The position numbers and the translations under genes are program-made. 16,286 nt of DNA from Bacteroidales bacterium (GTDB taxonomy: Bacteria > Bacteroidota > Bacteroidia > Bacteroidales > Marinilabiliaceae): assembly GCA_900766825.1 (NCBI GenBank), contig CAAFWU010000022.1:1-16286 (forward strand), read 5' to 3'. Shown here one piece after another: positions 1 through 7,944 of the stretch (the first letter of the stretch is position 1; the number at the start of each line of letters is the position of its first letter). The notes under the pieces are model-generated. The model was not told the DNA's origin. It made no database searches and saw nothing but the letters and a program-made list of their open reading frames with translations.

Positions 1-717
1 ATGAAAAACAGAATTCAATTCATCTTGAGATATTCCGCATATAGCCTCATAATCCTTAGCCATGCTAATATCCTGAAGGTTGTTCAAGCCACTAAAAACA
101 CTCACTTGCGAGAACTTTGTGATGCCAGTGAGCATAACGAACCTCAGATAGGCATCAGAATCTTTGAGAACAGAAAAGAAAGACCTAAGAATCTTACGAT
201 TATGCTCCTCGAGAGAAAAACCATTCTCATCTTTTATGTTGTCATAGCCCAAAGTGTCCAAAAGAGGCTTATCGTACTCATCAATAAGAACCACAACACC
301 TCGATCGAACTTTTTATAGGCAGTTATTATCAAATGATATAGTCTATCATCTGGCTTATCACTATCGGGCATAATGCCAAATTCGTTCTCAGCTGTTTTA
401 AGTATGCGATTTAGGTAAGACTCCAAACCACCAAGTTGGCCAAAATCTGTGCCACCAAAACTTAAATGCAAAACAACAGACTCTTCCCAATTTTGCTCAA
501 GTTTTTCTATGGCAAGACCTTGAAAAAGACTACGTTTTGCACGAAAATAAGCATCGAGCGTAGAGATCAAAAGACTCTTGCCAAACCGTCGGGGACGGCT
601 CAGAAAATAGACACTTCCTTCCGAAGCCAGACGATAGATAAGATCTGTCTTGTCTACATATACAAACCCTTTTGTGCGTATCTTTTCAAAACTCGAAATT
701 CCTACAGGATATAACAT
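1..717 (-). CDS. AAA-ATPase-like / PD-(D/E)XK family protein, 5' part only (runs off left edge)
   Basis: Reading the minus strand from the ATG at 717-715 gives 239 codons without a stop down to base 1, so the C-terminal half lies outside the window. The start MLYPVGISSFE closely matches those of the two intact paralogues at 7945 and 9562. A P-loop-like motif RPRRFGKS occupies residues 41-48 and a Walker-B-like stretch VVVLIDEYDKP has its Asp at residue 146, the same numbers as in the paralogues. A sensor-like block, FVMLTGITKFSQVSVFSGLN, follows further on. The family normally carries an N-terminal AAA-ATPase-like domain and a C-terminal PD-(D/E)XK nuclease-like domain of about 520 residues in total; only the first is visible here. 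It is co-directional with the AraC gene, 55 bases downstream, and has its own promoter match. The cellular role is unknown. Confidence 0.9.
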   Translation of the reverse strand, partial: MLYPVGISSFEKIRTKGFVYVDKTDLIYRLASEGSVYFLSRPRRFGKSLLISTLDAYFRAKRSLFQGLAIEKLEQNWEESVVLHLSFGGTDFGQLGGLESYLNRILKTAENEFGIMPDSDKPDDRLYHLIITAYKKFDRGVVVLIDEYDKPLLDTLGYDNIKDENGFSLEEHNRKILRSFFSVLKDSDAYLRFVMLTGITKFSQVSVFSGLNNLQDISMAKDYEAICGISQDELNSVFH

Positions 718-746
718 ATTCTAAAGTTATTAAGTTGACCAACTTA

Positions 747-782
747 TGATACAAATTTAACCTTTTCTCTATTTATTTGAAA
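747..782 (-). promoter_or_regulatory. Predicted promoter and conserved leader of the left AAA/nuclease gene
   Basis: On the minus strand TAAATTTG (759-752) matches the Bacteroides -7 consensus TAnnTTTG and lies 34 bases before the ATG at 717. A TTTC (782-779), 19 bases further up inside the 3' end of the AraC gene, could serve as the -33 element (consensus TTTG). The 15-base string GTTAAATTTGTATCA (761-747) is identical at 7747-7761 in front of the deleted paralogue, and partial similarity continues to the start codon. Conservation in a second copy supports a functional promoter; the match itself is by eye. Confidence 0.6.
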
Positions 783-1609
783 CTCTGCTTAGTGCGGATG
801 AACTCGGAGGGGGACATGCCAGCGTAGAGACGAAAATAGCGACCGAAATAGGATTGGTCGGGGAAGTTGAGTTGGTCCGAGATCTCCTTGATGGATAGGG
901 TGTTAGAGTTGAGGAGACGTTTGGCCTCCAGAATTACGAAGTGTGAGATCCAATATTGAGGAGACTGACCCGACTTCTGCTTGATGATGGTGGAAAAATA
1001 GCGGGGCGTGAGATTGAAGAGGTTGGCATAGAACTGAACATTGCGGTTCTGCTGACAATTGCGTTGCAGGTGGGCAATGAACTGATGGAAGAGCATGTCG
1101 CGGCGGGTGAGGCTCTGCTTCTCGAACTGATGGTTGACCACAAAGGCATCGATGATTTCCAAACAGAGGGCATTGGCCAACTGAGCCACAATGGGTTGCA
1201 TGAGGGCACTGTTCTCGGTTCGGCGCTCGGAGAGGAGGGTAATGAGGTTGTGGATGCGACGGTATCGGATGGGGCTGAGCGAGGTGTGGGGGTGGAAACG
1301 GATGAAGATGGTGGTGAGCGGGTCGGTGGCCGTCTCGAAGGCTTTGAGAACGAACTCGAAATCGGCAGAGCCAAATATGGCTTTGAAGTCGGGGGAACAA
1401 AAAACCAAATCGGTTTGGGAGAAGGCTGGGAAGATGTAGATGTCGCCCTCGCCAACATTGTAGAGATGGTCATCCATCCGCAAAGAGACAGAGCCCTGCT
1501 GGCATAGGATAAAAGCATGCTGCTGGGTGTAGCCCACAACACTATGCTGCTGAATGGTGTGGCAATCCAGCCGGGTTATGGACAGGTTCATATCCTTACT
1601 GCTTATCAT
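773..1609 (-). CDS. AraC-family transcriptional regulator
   Basis: A 278-residue protein with the usual AraC layout: an N-terminal cupin-like effector/dimerisation region (about residues 15-130) and a C-terminal double helix-turn-helix DNA-binding domain (about 175-275). The C-terminal signature is clear: SIKEISDQLNFPDQSYFGRY followed by FRLYAGMSPSEF. It is cytoplasmic. It starts 219 bases from, and divergent to, the efflux adaptor gene, so control of that pump is the likely job, although neither effector nor operator is known. The ATG at 1609 is preferred; an in-frame ATG at 1591 is possible because both come before the first conserved residues. Relatives near RND pumps in Bacteroidota act as activators or repressors of drug or bile efflux; that link here is inference from position. 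Confidence 0.88.
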   Translation of the reverse strand: MISSKDMNLSITRLDCHTIQQHSVVGYTQQHAFILCQQGSVSLRMDDHLYNVGEGDIYIFPAFSQTDLVFCSPDFKAIFGSADFEFVLKAFETATDPLTTIFIRFHPHTSLSPIRYRRIHNLITLLSERRTENSALMQPIVAQLANALCLEIIDAFVVNHQFEKQSLTRRDMLFHQFIAHLQRNCQQNRNVQFYANLFNLTPRYFSTIIKQKSGQSPQYWISHFVILEAKRLLNSNTLSIKEISDQLNFPDQSYFGRYFRLYAGMSPSEFIRTKQSFK

Positions 1610-1828
1610 GATAGTTGAGGTATAAAGGTGTGCTCCAAAAGACTAAATAAACAAAAAAGTACAAAAAGTAGAGCACAGTGTGTAGCTAAAGTATGAAAAT
1701 TGCGTAAAAAAGAACGTATTGAACAATATATGCTTCAAAAAGACGTAACAGGTGAGCATCACAATTAAGTATTTTTGCACACAGCAAAAGAACATAGCCA
1801 AACAAACGAAACACGAAAAAAAATAGAC
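1610..1828. promoter_or_regulatory. Divergent intergenic control region with efflux promoter
   Basis: This 219-base AT-rich gap separates the AraC gene from the efflux operon. On the plus strand TATTTTTG at 1770-1777 fits the Bacteroides -7 consensus TAnnTTTG, which puts transcription start near 1784 and leaves an untranslated leader of roughly 45 bases before the ATG at 1829. No convincing -33 TTTG is seen at the usual distance. Two small symmetric sequences might be operators: the palindrome TATTGAACAATA (1717-1728) and the separated inverted repeat TGTGCTC/GAGCACA (1629-1635 and 1671-1677). Both are short enough to arise by chance. I see no clear promoter for the AraC gene, only near-matches in T-rich sequence. 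Confidence 0.5.
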
Positions 1829-2962
1829 ATGACCAGCAACAGAGAACAACGGAGTGAGGCAAGCCGCATGGGCCTGACACTCATGCTCTTGACAGCACTA
1901 ATAAGTTCATGCTCGGAGGGAGGACAACAACCCCAGCGAGCCCAAAAGGTGATGATAGAGAGCGCCGAGTTGGCGGGGCAGACCAATAAATATGAGTACC
2001 CTGGGCGCGTGGAGGCCGCCAGCGAGGTGAACATGTCGTTTATGGTGAGCGGCACCCTGAGCAGTGTGAAGAGCGAGGGAACCCACCTGAACAAAGGCGA
2101 CGTGGTGGCCGAGATGGATGCCCGAGACTACAAACTACAGATGAGCGCCACCGAGGCCGAGTACGAACAGGTGAAGGCCGAGGCCGAGCGCGTGATGGCC
2201 TTATGGACCGACAGCGTGGTAACAGCCGAGGACTACGACAAAGCACGCTACGGTCTGCAGCAGATAACAGCCAAACGAGACAATGCTCGCAACCAACTGA
2301 ACTACACCAAGATATACGCCCCCTTTGCCTGTACCGTGCAGAGCAAACTTATGGATGCCCCCACGGTGGTGGGAGCGGGCATGCCAGTGGTTACCGTGGT
2401 GTCGGACGGGACTCAGGAGATAGAGATTAGCATACCCGCCTCGGTGTATATGAACCGTCAGAACATCAAAGGCTTCAGCACCCGATTTAGCTATGCCCCC
2501 CAGACCGAAGTGACCCTGCGTCTCATAAGCATATCGCCCAAAGCCAACGCCAACCAGTTGCATACAGTGCGCTTGGGCATCCCCTCCGACCTCAAACCTC
2601 AGCCATCGGCTGGCATGAGTGCCATGGTAACAATGGAGATGACGGAGCTGAAGGATGTGCGCAGTCTGCAGTCCAAAACGGAGAGTAAAGACGACGAAGT
2701 GAGCGGTGTAGAGGTGACCTCGACAGCCGTGTTCAACAACGGAGGTCAGAGCTACGTTTGGGTCTACGACCCCGCCAGCGGTGTGGTAACAAAGCGCGCG
2801 GTGAGTGTGGCACGCCTTCTGGCCAATGGGCGAACGGTTATTGCGTTGGGCCTAAGCCAAGGCGAACAGGTGGTGACCATGGGAGTGCACAAAATTGTTG
2901 AGGGGCAGAGCGTTGAGCCCATGCAACCCAAATCGGAGACCAACATAGGAGGTTTGCTATGA
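1829..2962 (+). CDS. RND efflux periplasmic adaptor (HlyD/MFP family), lipoprotein
   Basis: A 377-residue adaptor that would bridge the inner-membrane pump and the outer-membrane channel. The N-terminus has a hydrophobic signal and lipobox ISSC, with lipid-attachment Cys at residue 28. Next come a biotinyl-lipoyl/barrel-sandwich half (motif VSGTLSSVKSEGTHLNKGD), a short alpha-hairpin rich in Glu, Lys and Ala, the second half (YTKIYAPFACTVQSKL), a beta-barrel region and a membrane-proximal end. The ATG at 1829 is chosen rather than the in-frame TTG at 1775, because the TTG lies inside the predicted -7 promoter element (1770-1777); the ATG also gives a normal-length signal peptide. Its stop overlaps the permease start by ATGA, indicating translational coupling. 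Likely exported substrates (drugs, bile salts, detergents) are inferred only from the family. Confidence 0.9.
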   Translation: MTSNREQRSEASRMGLTLMLLTALISSCSEGGQQPQRAQKVMIESAELAGQTNKYEYPGRVEAASEVNMSFMVSGTLSSVKSEGTHLNKGDVVAEMDARDYKLQMSATEAEYEQVKAEAERVMALWTDSVVTAEDYDKARYGLQQITAKRDNARNQLNYTKIYAPFACTVQSKLMDAPTVVGAGMPVVTVVSDGTQEIEISIPASVYMNRQNIKGFSTRFSYAPQTEVTLRLISISPKANANQLHTVRLGIPSDLKPQPSAGMSAMVTMEMTELKDVRSLQSKTESKDDEVSGVEVTSTAVFNNGGQSYVWVYDPASGVVTKRAVSVARLLANGRTVIALGLSQGEQVVTMGVHKIVEGQSVEPMQPKSETNIGGLL

Positions 2963-5900
2963 TCGACTTTGGAAAGTGGGCCTTCAGCAACAAGAAGCTG
3001 ATATACTTTATTGTGGCCGTGCTGATCATAGGTGGTCTTAAGGGAGCCTATGACATGAGCAAACTCGAGGACCCCGAGATAAAGGTCAAGACCGCCATGG
3101 TGGTGAGCATACGCCCCGGAGCCTCGGCTCACGAGATGGAGATGGAGGTTACGGAGCCTCTGGAGAAAGCCATACGTACCATTGGCGAGGTGGACGACGT
3201 GACGAGTTGGTCCTATGCCGACCTGTCGATAATTGAGGTGGAGCTGCGCACCGTGGTGCCCGACAACGAGGTGGAGCAGTGCTGGGATGCGCTGCGCCGA
3301 CGCGTGGGCGACACAGCCCCCTCGTTGCCCGACGGCACCTCCGTTGAGGTGCAAGACGACTTCGGTTTGGTCTACGGCATGCTCTATGCCCTAACGGGCG
3401 ACGGCGCCAGCGAGCGCGACATGGCCGACTACGCCCGTCTGATACAGCGCGAGCTGACCGATGTGGAGGACGTGGCACGTGTGAACATCTACGGCGAGCG
3501 CGAAGAGTGCATAAACATTGAGATGCGACCCGAGAAGATGGCAACGCTGGGAGTGTCGCCCGTGGAGGTGCTGCAAACCCTGCAGGGTCAGAACGGCGTC
3601 TACTACTCGGGCTACTACGACAACGGCACCCGCCGCGTGAGGGTGAGCGTGAGCGACAAGTTTAAACATGTGGAGCAGATTGGTCAGATGATCATACAGG
3701 GTCATGAGGATGACCAGTTGCGCCTACAGGACATTGCCAACGTGAGCGAGGGCTACGCCACACCCGTGCGCAATGCCATGACATACAATGGCGATAAAGC
3801 CTTGGGCATTGCCGTGGCCGCCACGTCGGGGTCCGACATTGTGAAGGTGGGCGCCGCCGTGGAGCAACGCCTTGCCGAACTAAAGGCCGAGCACCTGCCC
3901 ATGGGCGTGGACTACCACAAGATATTCTATCAGCCCGAGCGCGTGACCAACTCGCTGAGCACATTCTTTGTGAACCTGCTGGAGTCGGTGGCCATTGTGG
4001 TCATAATACTCATGATAACCATGGGCTTCAAGAGCGGAGCCATCATTGGCATGAGCTTGGTGGTTATTGTAATTGGTTCGTTCTCAATACTATCCATAGC
4101 TCATGGGTCTATGCAACGTGTGTCTTTGGCCGCCTTCATTTTGGCCATGGGCATGCTGGTGGACAACGCCATTGTGATAATAGACGGCATATTGGTGGAC
4201 CTACGCCAAGGCAAACCTCGCATGGAGGCCATGACGGCCATAGGTCGCAAAACGGCCATGCCTCTGCTGGGAGCCACACTCATTGCCATACTGGCCTTCT
4301 TGCCCGTGTTCCTCTCGCCCGACACATCGGGTGTCTACGTTAGGGACCTCTTTATTGTGCTGGCCGTGTCGCTCTTGCTCAGTTGGGTGCTGGCACTAAC
4401 CCACGTGCCCCTCATGGCCAACGCATGGCTTCACCCCACACCAGCCAAGGAGGGCTCCGACCCCTATGGCGGACGCATATATGTTGTGCTTAGGCGCATA
4501 CTCAACTTTGGGCTGCGCCACAGGGTGGCATCGGTGTTGGGCGCCGTGGCTTTGGTGGGCGTAAGCTTGGCATGCTACCCACTACTGCGTCAGGGCTTCT
4601 TCCCCGACATGGAGTATGACCAGCTATACATGGAGTATAAGCTGCCCGAGGGCACCAACTCGACTCAGGTGGCTCAGGATCTGGAGGCTATGCGCCAATA
4701 TCTGATGACCAGACCCGAGGTGCGCAACGTTACCATATCAATTGGCGGCACCCCAGCGCGTTACAATCTGGTGCGAAGCATTGCAACGCCCTCGCTCTCC
4801 TATGGCGAGCTTATCATAGACTTTGCCTCACCCAAGGACCTCAAAGCTAATAAGGATCAGATACAGGCCGAGTTGGAGGGCCGATATCCCGATGCCTACC
4901 TCAAGCTCAAGGAGTACAACATCATGTACAAAAAGTACCCCATTGAGGCACGCTTTGTTGGCCCCGATCCCGCTGTGCTGCACGCCCTGAGCGACACGGC
5001 ACGCCAGATAATGGAGCACTCTCCCATGGTGAGCCAGATAACCACCGACTGGGCCCCCTCGATGCCCCTTATGGAGATTGACTACGACCAACCCTCGGCC
5101 CGCCGTGCCGGATTGAGCCGACAGGACATATCGATGTCGATGCTAAGCGCAGCTGGTGGCATACCCGTTGGCAACTTCTACGTGGGCACCCACAACAACA
5201 TCATTTATCTCAAGTGTTCGGATGCCGAAAATGGGGAGAATGGTGACCAAAAGGGAAATGACAGAAGCGGCCAGAGCGGCAACGGTCAGATGACCAACTT
5301 AGAGAACACTCCACTCTTCTCCATGATGCCCGACGTGGGCAGTGCCCTGAGCGAAGAGACACTAATGAAGCTCCGCACAGGTCAGATAAACAAAGCCGAA
5401 CTGATAGAGCAAGCTCTGCACACCACCCCACTGCGTCAGGTTAGCAACGGCATAAACGTGAAGTGGGAGGACCCCGTGGTGCCACGCTACAATGGACAGC
5501 GAGCCCAGACCATAATGTGCAACCCTGCCCCAGGGGTGGAGACCGAGAAGGCTCGCCTTGCCGTAGCGGATCAGATTGAGGCCATTGCCTTGCCCGATGG
5601 ATATAAACTGCTATGGATGGGCGAGAAGCAGGCCAGCGGAGACACCATGCACTACCTGTTCATGAACCTACCCATTGGCATTGTGCTCATTGTGGCACTG
5701 CTCATCATGCTCTTTAGGGGCTATAGAAAACCCGTCATCATCTTCTGCTGCATACCCATGTTGGCCATAGGCATGGTCTTTGCCTTGCTCATAACCAACC
5801 AGGCCACTACGTTCTGCGCCATAGTGGGTGCACTGGGTCTCATGGGCATGCTCATCAAGAACTGCATTGTGCTCATGGACGAGATAGATGCCCAACTGAA

Positions 5901-6129
5901 GGTTTCAGCATCGGCAGCCGAGGCCCTCATCAAGAGTTCGCAGAGTCGTCTGCGCCCCGTTATGATGGCATCGCTCACCACCATATTGGGCATGATACCT
6001 CTGCTCACCGACCCCCTATTTGGTGCCATGGCTGCCACCATAATGGGCGGACTGCTGGTATCCACCTTGGCCACCCTCTTCTTGGTGCCCATTCTTTATG
6101 CCATATTCTTCAAAATAAGAGTAAAATGA
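2959..6129 (+). CDS. RND efflux permease (HAE1/AcrB-like)
   Basis: A 1056-residue inner-membrane proton/substrate antiporter, close to the roughly 1040-1050 residues usual for the family. Visible hallmarks are TM1 near the N-terminus, then SIRPGASAHEMEMEVTEPLE at the start of the porter domain, a membrane bundle around residues 330-480, a second porter half and a second bundle around 925-1050. In TM4 the proton-relay segment reads GMLVDNAIVII (D402-N403), where AcrB has two Asp. The TM10 Lys is kept in GMLIKNCIVLMDE (K967). A Gly/Asn/Asp/Ser-rich stretch at residues 755-778 interrupts the second porter region. The gene overlaps the adaptor upstream and the outer-membrane factor downstream by ATGA each, so the three proteins should be made together as one tripartite pump. 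Confidence 0.95.
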   Translation: MIDFGKWAFSNKKLIYFIVAVLIIGGLKGAYDMSKLEDPEIKVKTAMVVSIRPGASAHEMEMEVTEPLEKAIRTIGEVDDVTSWSYADLSIIEVELRTVVPDNEVEQCWDALRRRVGDTAPSLPDGTSVEVQDDFGLVYGMLYALTGDGASERDMADYARLIQRELTDVEDVARVNIYGEREECINIEMRPEKMATLGVSPVEVLQTLQGQNGVYYSGYYDNGTRRVRVSVSDKFKHVEQIGQMIIQGHEDDQLRLQDIANVSEGYATPVRNAMTYNGDKALGIAVAATSGSDIVKVGAAVEQRLAELKAEHLPMGVDYHKIFYQPERVTNSLSTFFVNLLESVAIVVIILMITMGFKSGAIIGMSLVVIVIGSFSILSIAHGSMQRVSLAAFILAMGMLVDNAIVIIDGILVDLRQGKPRMEAMTAIGRKTAMPLLGATLIAILAFLPVFLSPDTSGVYVRDLFIVLAVSLLLSWVLALTHVPLMANAWLHPTPAKEGSDPYGGRIYVVLRRILNFGLRHRVASVLGAVALVGVSLACYPLLRQGFFPDMEYDQLYMEYKLPEGTNSTQVAQDLEAMRQYLMTRPEVRNVTISIGGTPARYNLVRSIATPSLSYGELIIDFASPKDLKANKDQIQAELEGRYPDAYLKLKEYNIMYKKYPIEARFVGPDPAVLHALSDTARQIMEHSPMVSQITTDWAPSMPLMEIDYDQPSARRAGLSRQDISMSMLSAAGGIPVGNFYVGTHNNIIYLKCSDAENGENGDQKGNDRSGQSGNGQMTNLENTPLFSMMPDVGSALSEETLMKLRTGQINKAELIEQALHTTPLRQVSNGINVKWEDPVVPRYNGQRAQTIMCNPAPGVETEKARLAVADQIEAIALPDGYKLLWMGEKQASGDTMHYLFMNLPIGIVLIVALLIMLFRGYRKPVIIFCCIPMLAIGMVFALLITNQATTFCAIVGALGLMGMLIKNCIVLMDEIDAQLKVSASAAEALIKSSQSRLRPVMMASLTTILGMIPLLTDPLFGAMAATIMGGLLVSTLATLFLVPILYAIFFKIRVK

Positions 6130-7610
6130 CTTTCAGAAACCCAACATATAAAGAGCATGGCATTGTGAGCCCCAACAAGATGGCGTGCACAGTGTGCATA
6201 ATGTGCCTGTCTCTAACCTTGCCCCTCTGCCCCACCCCACTCTGGGCTCAAAACAATGCACAGAACGAGGCTCAAAAAGAAGCATCGTCACAGCCCACAC
6301 CAAGCCCCACAACGTCCCGAGTGCTAAGCCTAAGCGAGTGCCTGCAGATGGCTCTGGAGAACAACCATCGCATTGTGGCAGCCGAGGCCCAACGCAGTGC
6401 CGCCGAGAGTCAGGTGCGCAGCGCCAAAGCCCTCTATAGGCCCCAACTGAGCATTGAGGCGAGCGCACTCTACACCTCGACCGATGGCACCTACGACAGC
6501 GGCAGCGGTATGCTCCCCGTGTTTGGAGCCGAAGGAGTGCCCAACGGAACGCAAGCCTACTTCCCTGGCATTCAGTTAGACTACGAGATAGGCATGATTG
6601 TGAGTGCAGGTCTTAAGCTCGAGCAACCCATCTACATGGGTGGCAAGATTAAGGCTGGCAACGAGATGGCCAAACTGGGGGAGCAGATTGCCCAACAAAA
6701 CATACGGCTTACCAAGGCCGAGGTTAAGGTGGAGACTGCTCGAGCCTACGCCACCGTGGTGCAATGCAAAGAGCTGACCCACACGGCTCGCGCCTACAAC
6801 GCCTTGCTGCAAGAGCTGATGCGGACGGTAACCAAGGCCCACCAGCATGGCATGAAGCCCAAGAACGATGTGCTGAAGGTTCAGGTGAAGTTGGACGAGA
6901 GCCTACTTAATATCCGCAAGGCGGAGAATGGTCTGCGTCTGGCCACGCTGAACCTCTGCTACTACACGGGTTTGCCTATGGAGGCCTACCAGAGTGTGGA
7001 CGTAGACACCGTGTTGCCCACCCCAACCGAAGTGGTCGAGGGTCAGACGGCACCGCAAGACGTTAGCAGCCGCCCCGAATGGCAGATGCTGGAGCAGAAG
7101 AGCCTCTTGAGTGAGCAACAGGTGAAGTCGGCCAAGGCCGAGCGGTTGCCTCAGGTTGGTCTGATGGGTCAGGTGGGCTACACCAATGGCGTGGAGCTCA
7201 ATGGCGAGAAACTGATTGACGGATGCAGCTTTATGATTGGGGCTCAGGTGACCATACCCATCGACTTGGGTCACAAGAGCCACAAGGTACGTCAGGCCAA
7301 AGCCGAGCAGCTGCAGGTGGAGTCGGAACGGGCCGACACCAACCAACGCATGATGCTGGAGGCCAATCAAGCGGCCAACAATTGGGACGAGGCCATGATG
7401 GAGATAACGATGGCGGAGGCTCAGGTGGCGTCGGCCGAGGAGAACCTACGGTCCAGCAGTAAGCAGTACGCCAGTGGCAAGGAGACGCTCTCGGAGCACT
7501 TGGAGGCTCAGACACTGTGGCAGCAGGCACAGAGCGAACTTATCAAGGCTCGCACCAATGCCTTCGTCCGTTGGATGGAATACTGCAAGGCCACGGGGCA
7601 ACTGGAATAG
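6126..7610 (+). CDS. TolC-like outer-membrane efflux factor
   Basis: A 494-residue outer-membrane channel of the TolC/OEP family, completing the tripartite pump. The mature part starts with LSLSECLQMALENNHRIVAA, the typical opening of the first OEP repeat, and has long amphipathic helices (two repeats, about residues 65-275 and 300-490). The start at 6126 overlaps the permease stop by ATGA; an in-frame ATG at 6180 begins a cleaner signal peptide ending in LWA before Gln, and may be the true start. There is no lipobox at the expected cleavage site, so this looks like a signal-peptidase-I protein, not a lipidated OprM type. A Gln/Asn/Pro/Ser/Thr-rich linker follows the signal. A strong terminator stands 30 bases after the stop. 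Confidence 0.92.
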   Translation: MTFRNPTYKEHGIVSPNKMACTVCIMCLSLTLPLCPTPLWAQNNAQNEAQKEASSQPTPSPTTSRVLSLSECLQMALENNHRIVAAEAQRSAAESQVRSAKALYRPQLSIEASALYTSTDGTYDSGSGMLPVFGAEGVPNGTQAYFPGIQLDYEIGMIVSAGLKLEQPIYMGGKIKAGNEMAKLGEQIAQQNIRLTKAEVKVETARAYATVVQCKELTHTARAYNALLQELMRTVTKAHQHGMKPKNDVLKVQVKLDESLLNIRKAENGLRLATLNLCYYTGLPMEAYQSVDVDTVLPTPTEVVEGQTAPQDVSSRPEWQMLEQKSLLSEQQVKSAKAERLPQVGLMGQVGYTNGVELNGEKLIDGCSFMIGAQVTIPIDLGHKSHKVRQAKAEQLQVESERADTNQRMMLEANQAANNWDEAMMEITMAEAQVASAEENLRSSSKQYASGKETLSEHLEAQTLWQQAQSELIKARTNAFVRWMEYCKATGQLE

Positions 7611-7639
7611 GATTGGTTAAAAGAGAACATACGTTTGTG

Positions 7640-7679
7640 GGCAGACACCTATTTTTGTTTGGGTGTCTGCCGTTTTTTT
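7640..7679 (+). terminator. Rho-independent terminator of the efflux operon
   Basis: The perfect 10-base stem GGCAGACACC (7640-7649) / GGTGTCTGCC (7662-7671) has a 12-base T-rich loop and is followed by a run of seven T (7673-7679). It sits directly after the outer-membrane factor gene and insulates the pump operon from the AAA/nuclease genes downstream. Confidence 0.92.
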
Positions 7680-7720
7680 GTTAATATATATATGCCATTG
7701 CAAAGGTAAGTGGGCTAAGT

Positions 7721-7749
7721 ATTTTGCTCATCTGTCTTAAGAAAACGTT
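7721..7749 (+). repeat. Dispersed 29-base repeat, copy A
   Basis: These 29 bases match 27 of 29 with the reverse complement of 16234-16262. The core ATTTTGCTCATCTGTCT is identical in both copies. Both copies point towards the gene downstream of them (the deleted AAA/nuclease copy here, susC there). Weaker similarity reaches some 25 bases further upstream, over an imperfect inverted repeat (GCAAA from 7700, TTTTGC to 7727). The repeat may supply the -33 TTTG of the promoter at 7723-7756, or it may be an unrelated repetitive element. Confidence 0.7.
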
Positions 7750-7756
7750 AAATTTG
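7723..7756 (+). promoter_or_regulatory. Predicted promoter driving the AAA/nuclease tandem array
   Basis: TAAATTTG (7749-7756) matches the Bacteroides -7 consensus TAnnTTTG, and TTTG at 7723-7726 is a possible -33 element, although the 22-base spacer is slightly long. The sequence GTTAAATTTGTATCA (7747-7761) is identical to the promoter region of the left paralogue. No TAnnTTTG match occurs in the short spacers before the genes at 7945 and 9562, so this promoter, left standing by the deleted copy, probably transcribes both genes up to the terminator at 11170-11213. Confidence 0.55.
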
Positions 7757-7788
7757 TATCAGAAGAGGTTAACTTAAAGCTAAATAGT

Positions 7789-7910
7789 ATGTTGTACCCT
7801 ATAAGGGCTATGCAGAGCAGTATGCCACATCGGGACTGACGGTTCATAAGATTGGCGTCAACTTCTCGTCGGAGAGTGGAACTGTAGAGAGTTGGAGTGA
7901 GGGTAGATAA
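7789..7910 (+). pseudogene. Internally deleted AAA-ATPase-like / PD-(D/E)XK gene (deletion scar)
   Basis: ATGTTGTACCCTATA (7789-7803) encodes MLYPI, the family's N-terminus (MLYPVGISSFE in the left copy). It joins directly to the final 36 codons (7803-7910) of a family member: KGYAEQYATSGLTVHKIGVN through to SWSEGR and TAA. By eye, about 89 of these 108 bases match the 3' end of the gene at 7945. Roughly 1.45 kb of coding sequence is missing. The junction carries a possible two-base microhomology (TA: CCTATAGG in paralogue 5' ends and GGCTAAGGGC in 3' ends). The two parts are out of frame, so the old start codon now opens only a 16-codon frame ending at 7837-7839. The promoter and leader upstream are still intact. 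No product is expected. Confidence 0.88.
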
Positions 7911-7944
7911 GACTCTTTATTAACTTACTTAAAATTAGAATTAT
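7911..7944 (+). repeat. Intergenic spacer repeat before the first intact paralogue
   Basis: This 34-base spacer contains AACTTACTTAAAAT (7922-7935), identical to 9539-9552 in the spacer before the next gene, and the match continues as an A/T-rich stretch ending TTAT right before each ATG. The leader of the left copy has a related AACTTAATAACTTTAGAAT. The spacer therefore probably travelled with the gene during duplication. It shows no clear Shine-Dalgarno site. Confidence 0.65.

Noticed and set aside
1..714. Two plus-strand open frames (1-342 and 466-714) at the left edge
   Set aside because: They are shadows of the uninterrupted minus-strand AAA/nuclease frame 717 to 1, which matches the paralogues throughout.
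956..1507. Plus-strand open frame of 183 codons antisense to the AraC gene
   Set aside because: Gly/Glu/Val-rich shadow of a clear AraC regulator on the other strand.
1775..1828. Upstream TTG start adding 18 residues to the efflux adaptor
   Set aside because: The TTG overlaps the predicted -7 promoter element, and the extension would put a charged tail before a signal peptide that is complete from the ATG at 1829.
7789..7839. Small 16-codon gene starting at the scar's ATG
   Set aside because: The frame is simply the old start codon read out of frame through the remnant 3' end; it has no sign of selection.
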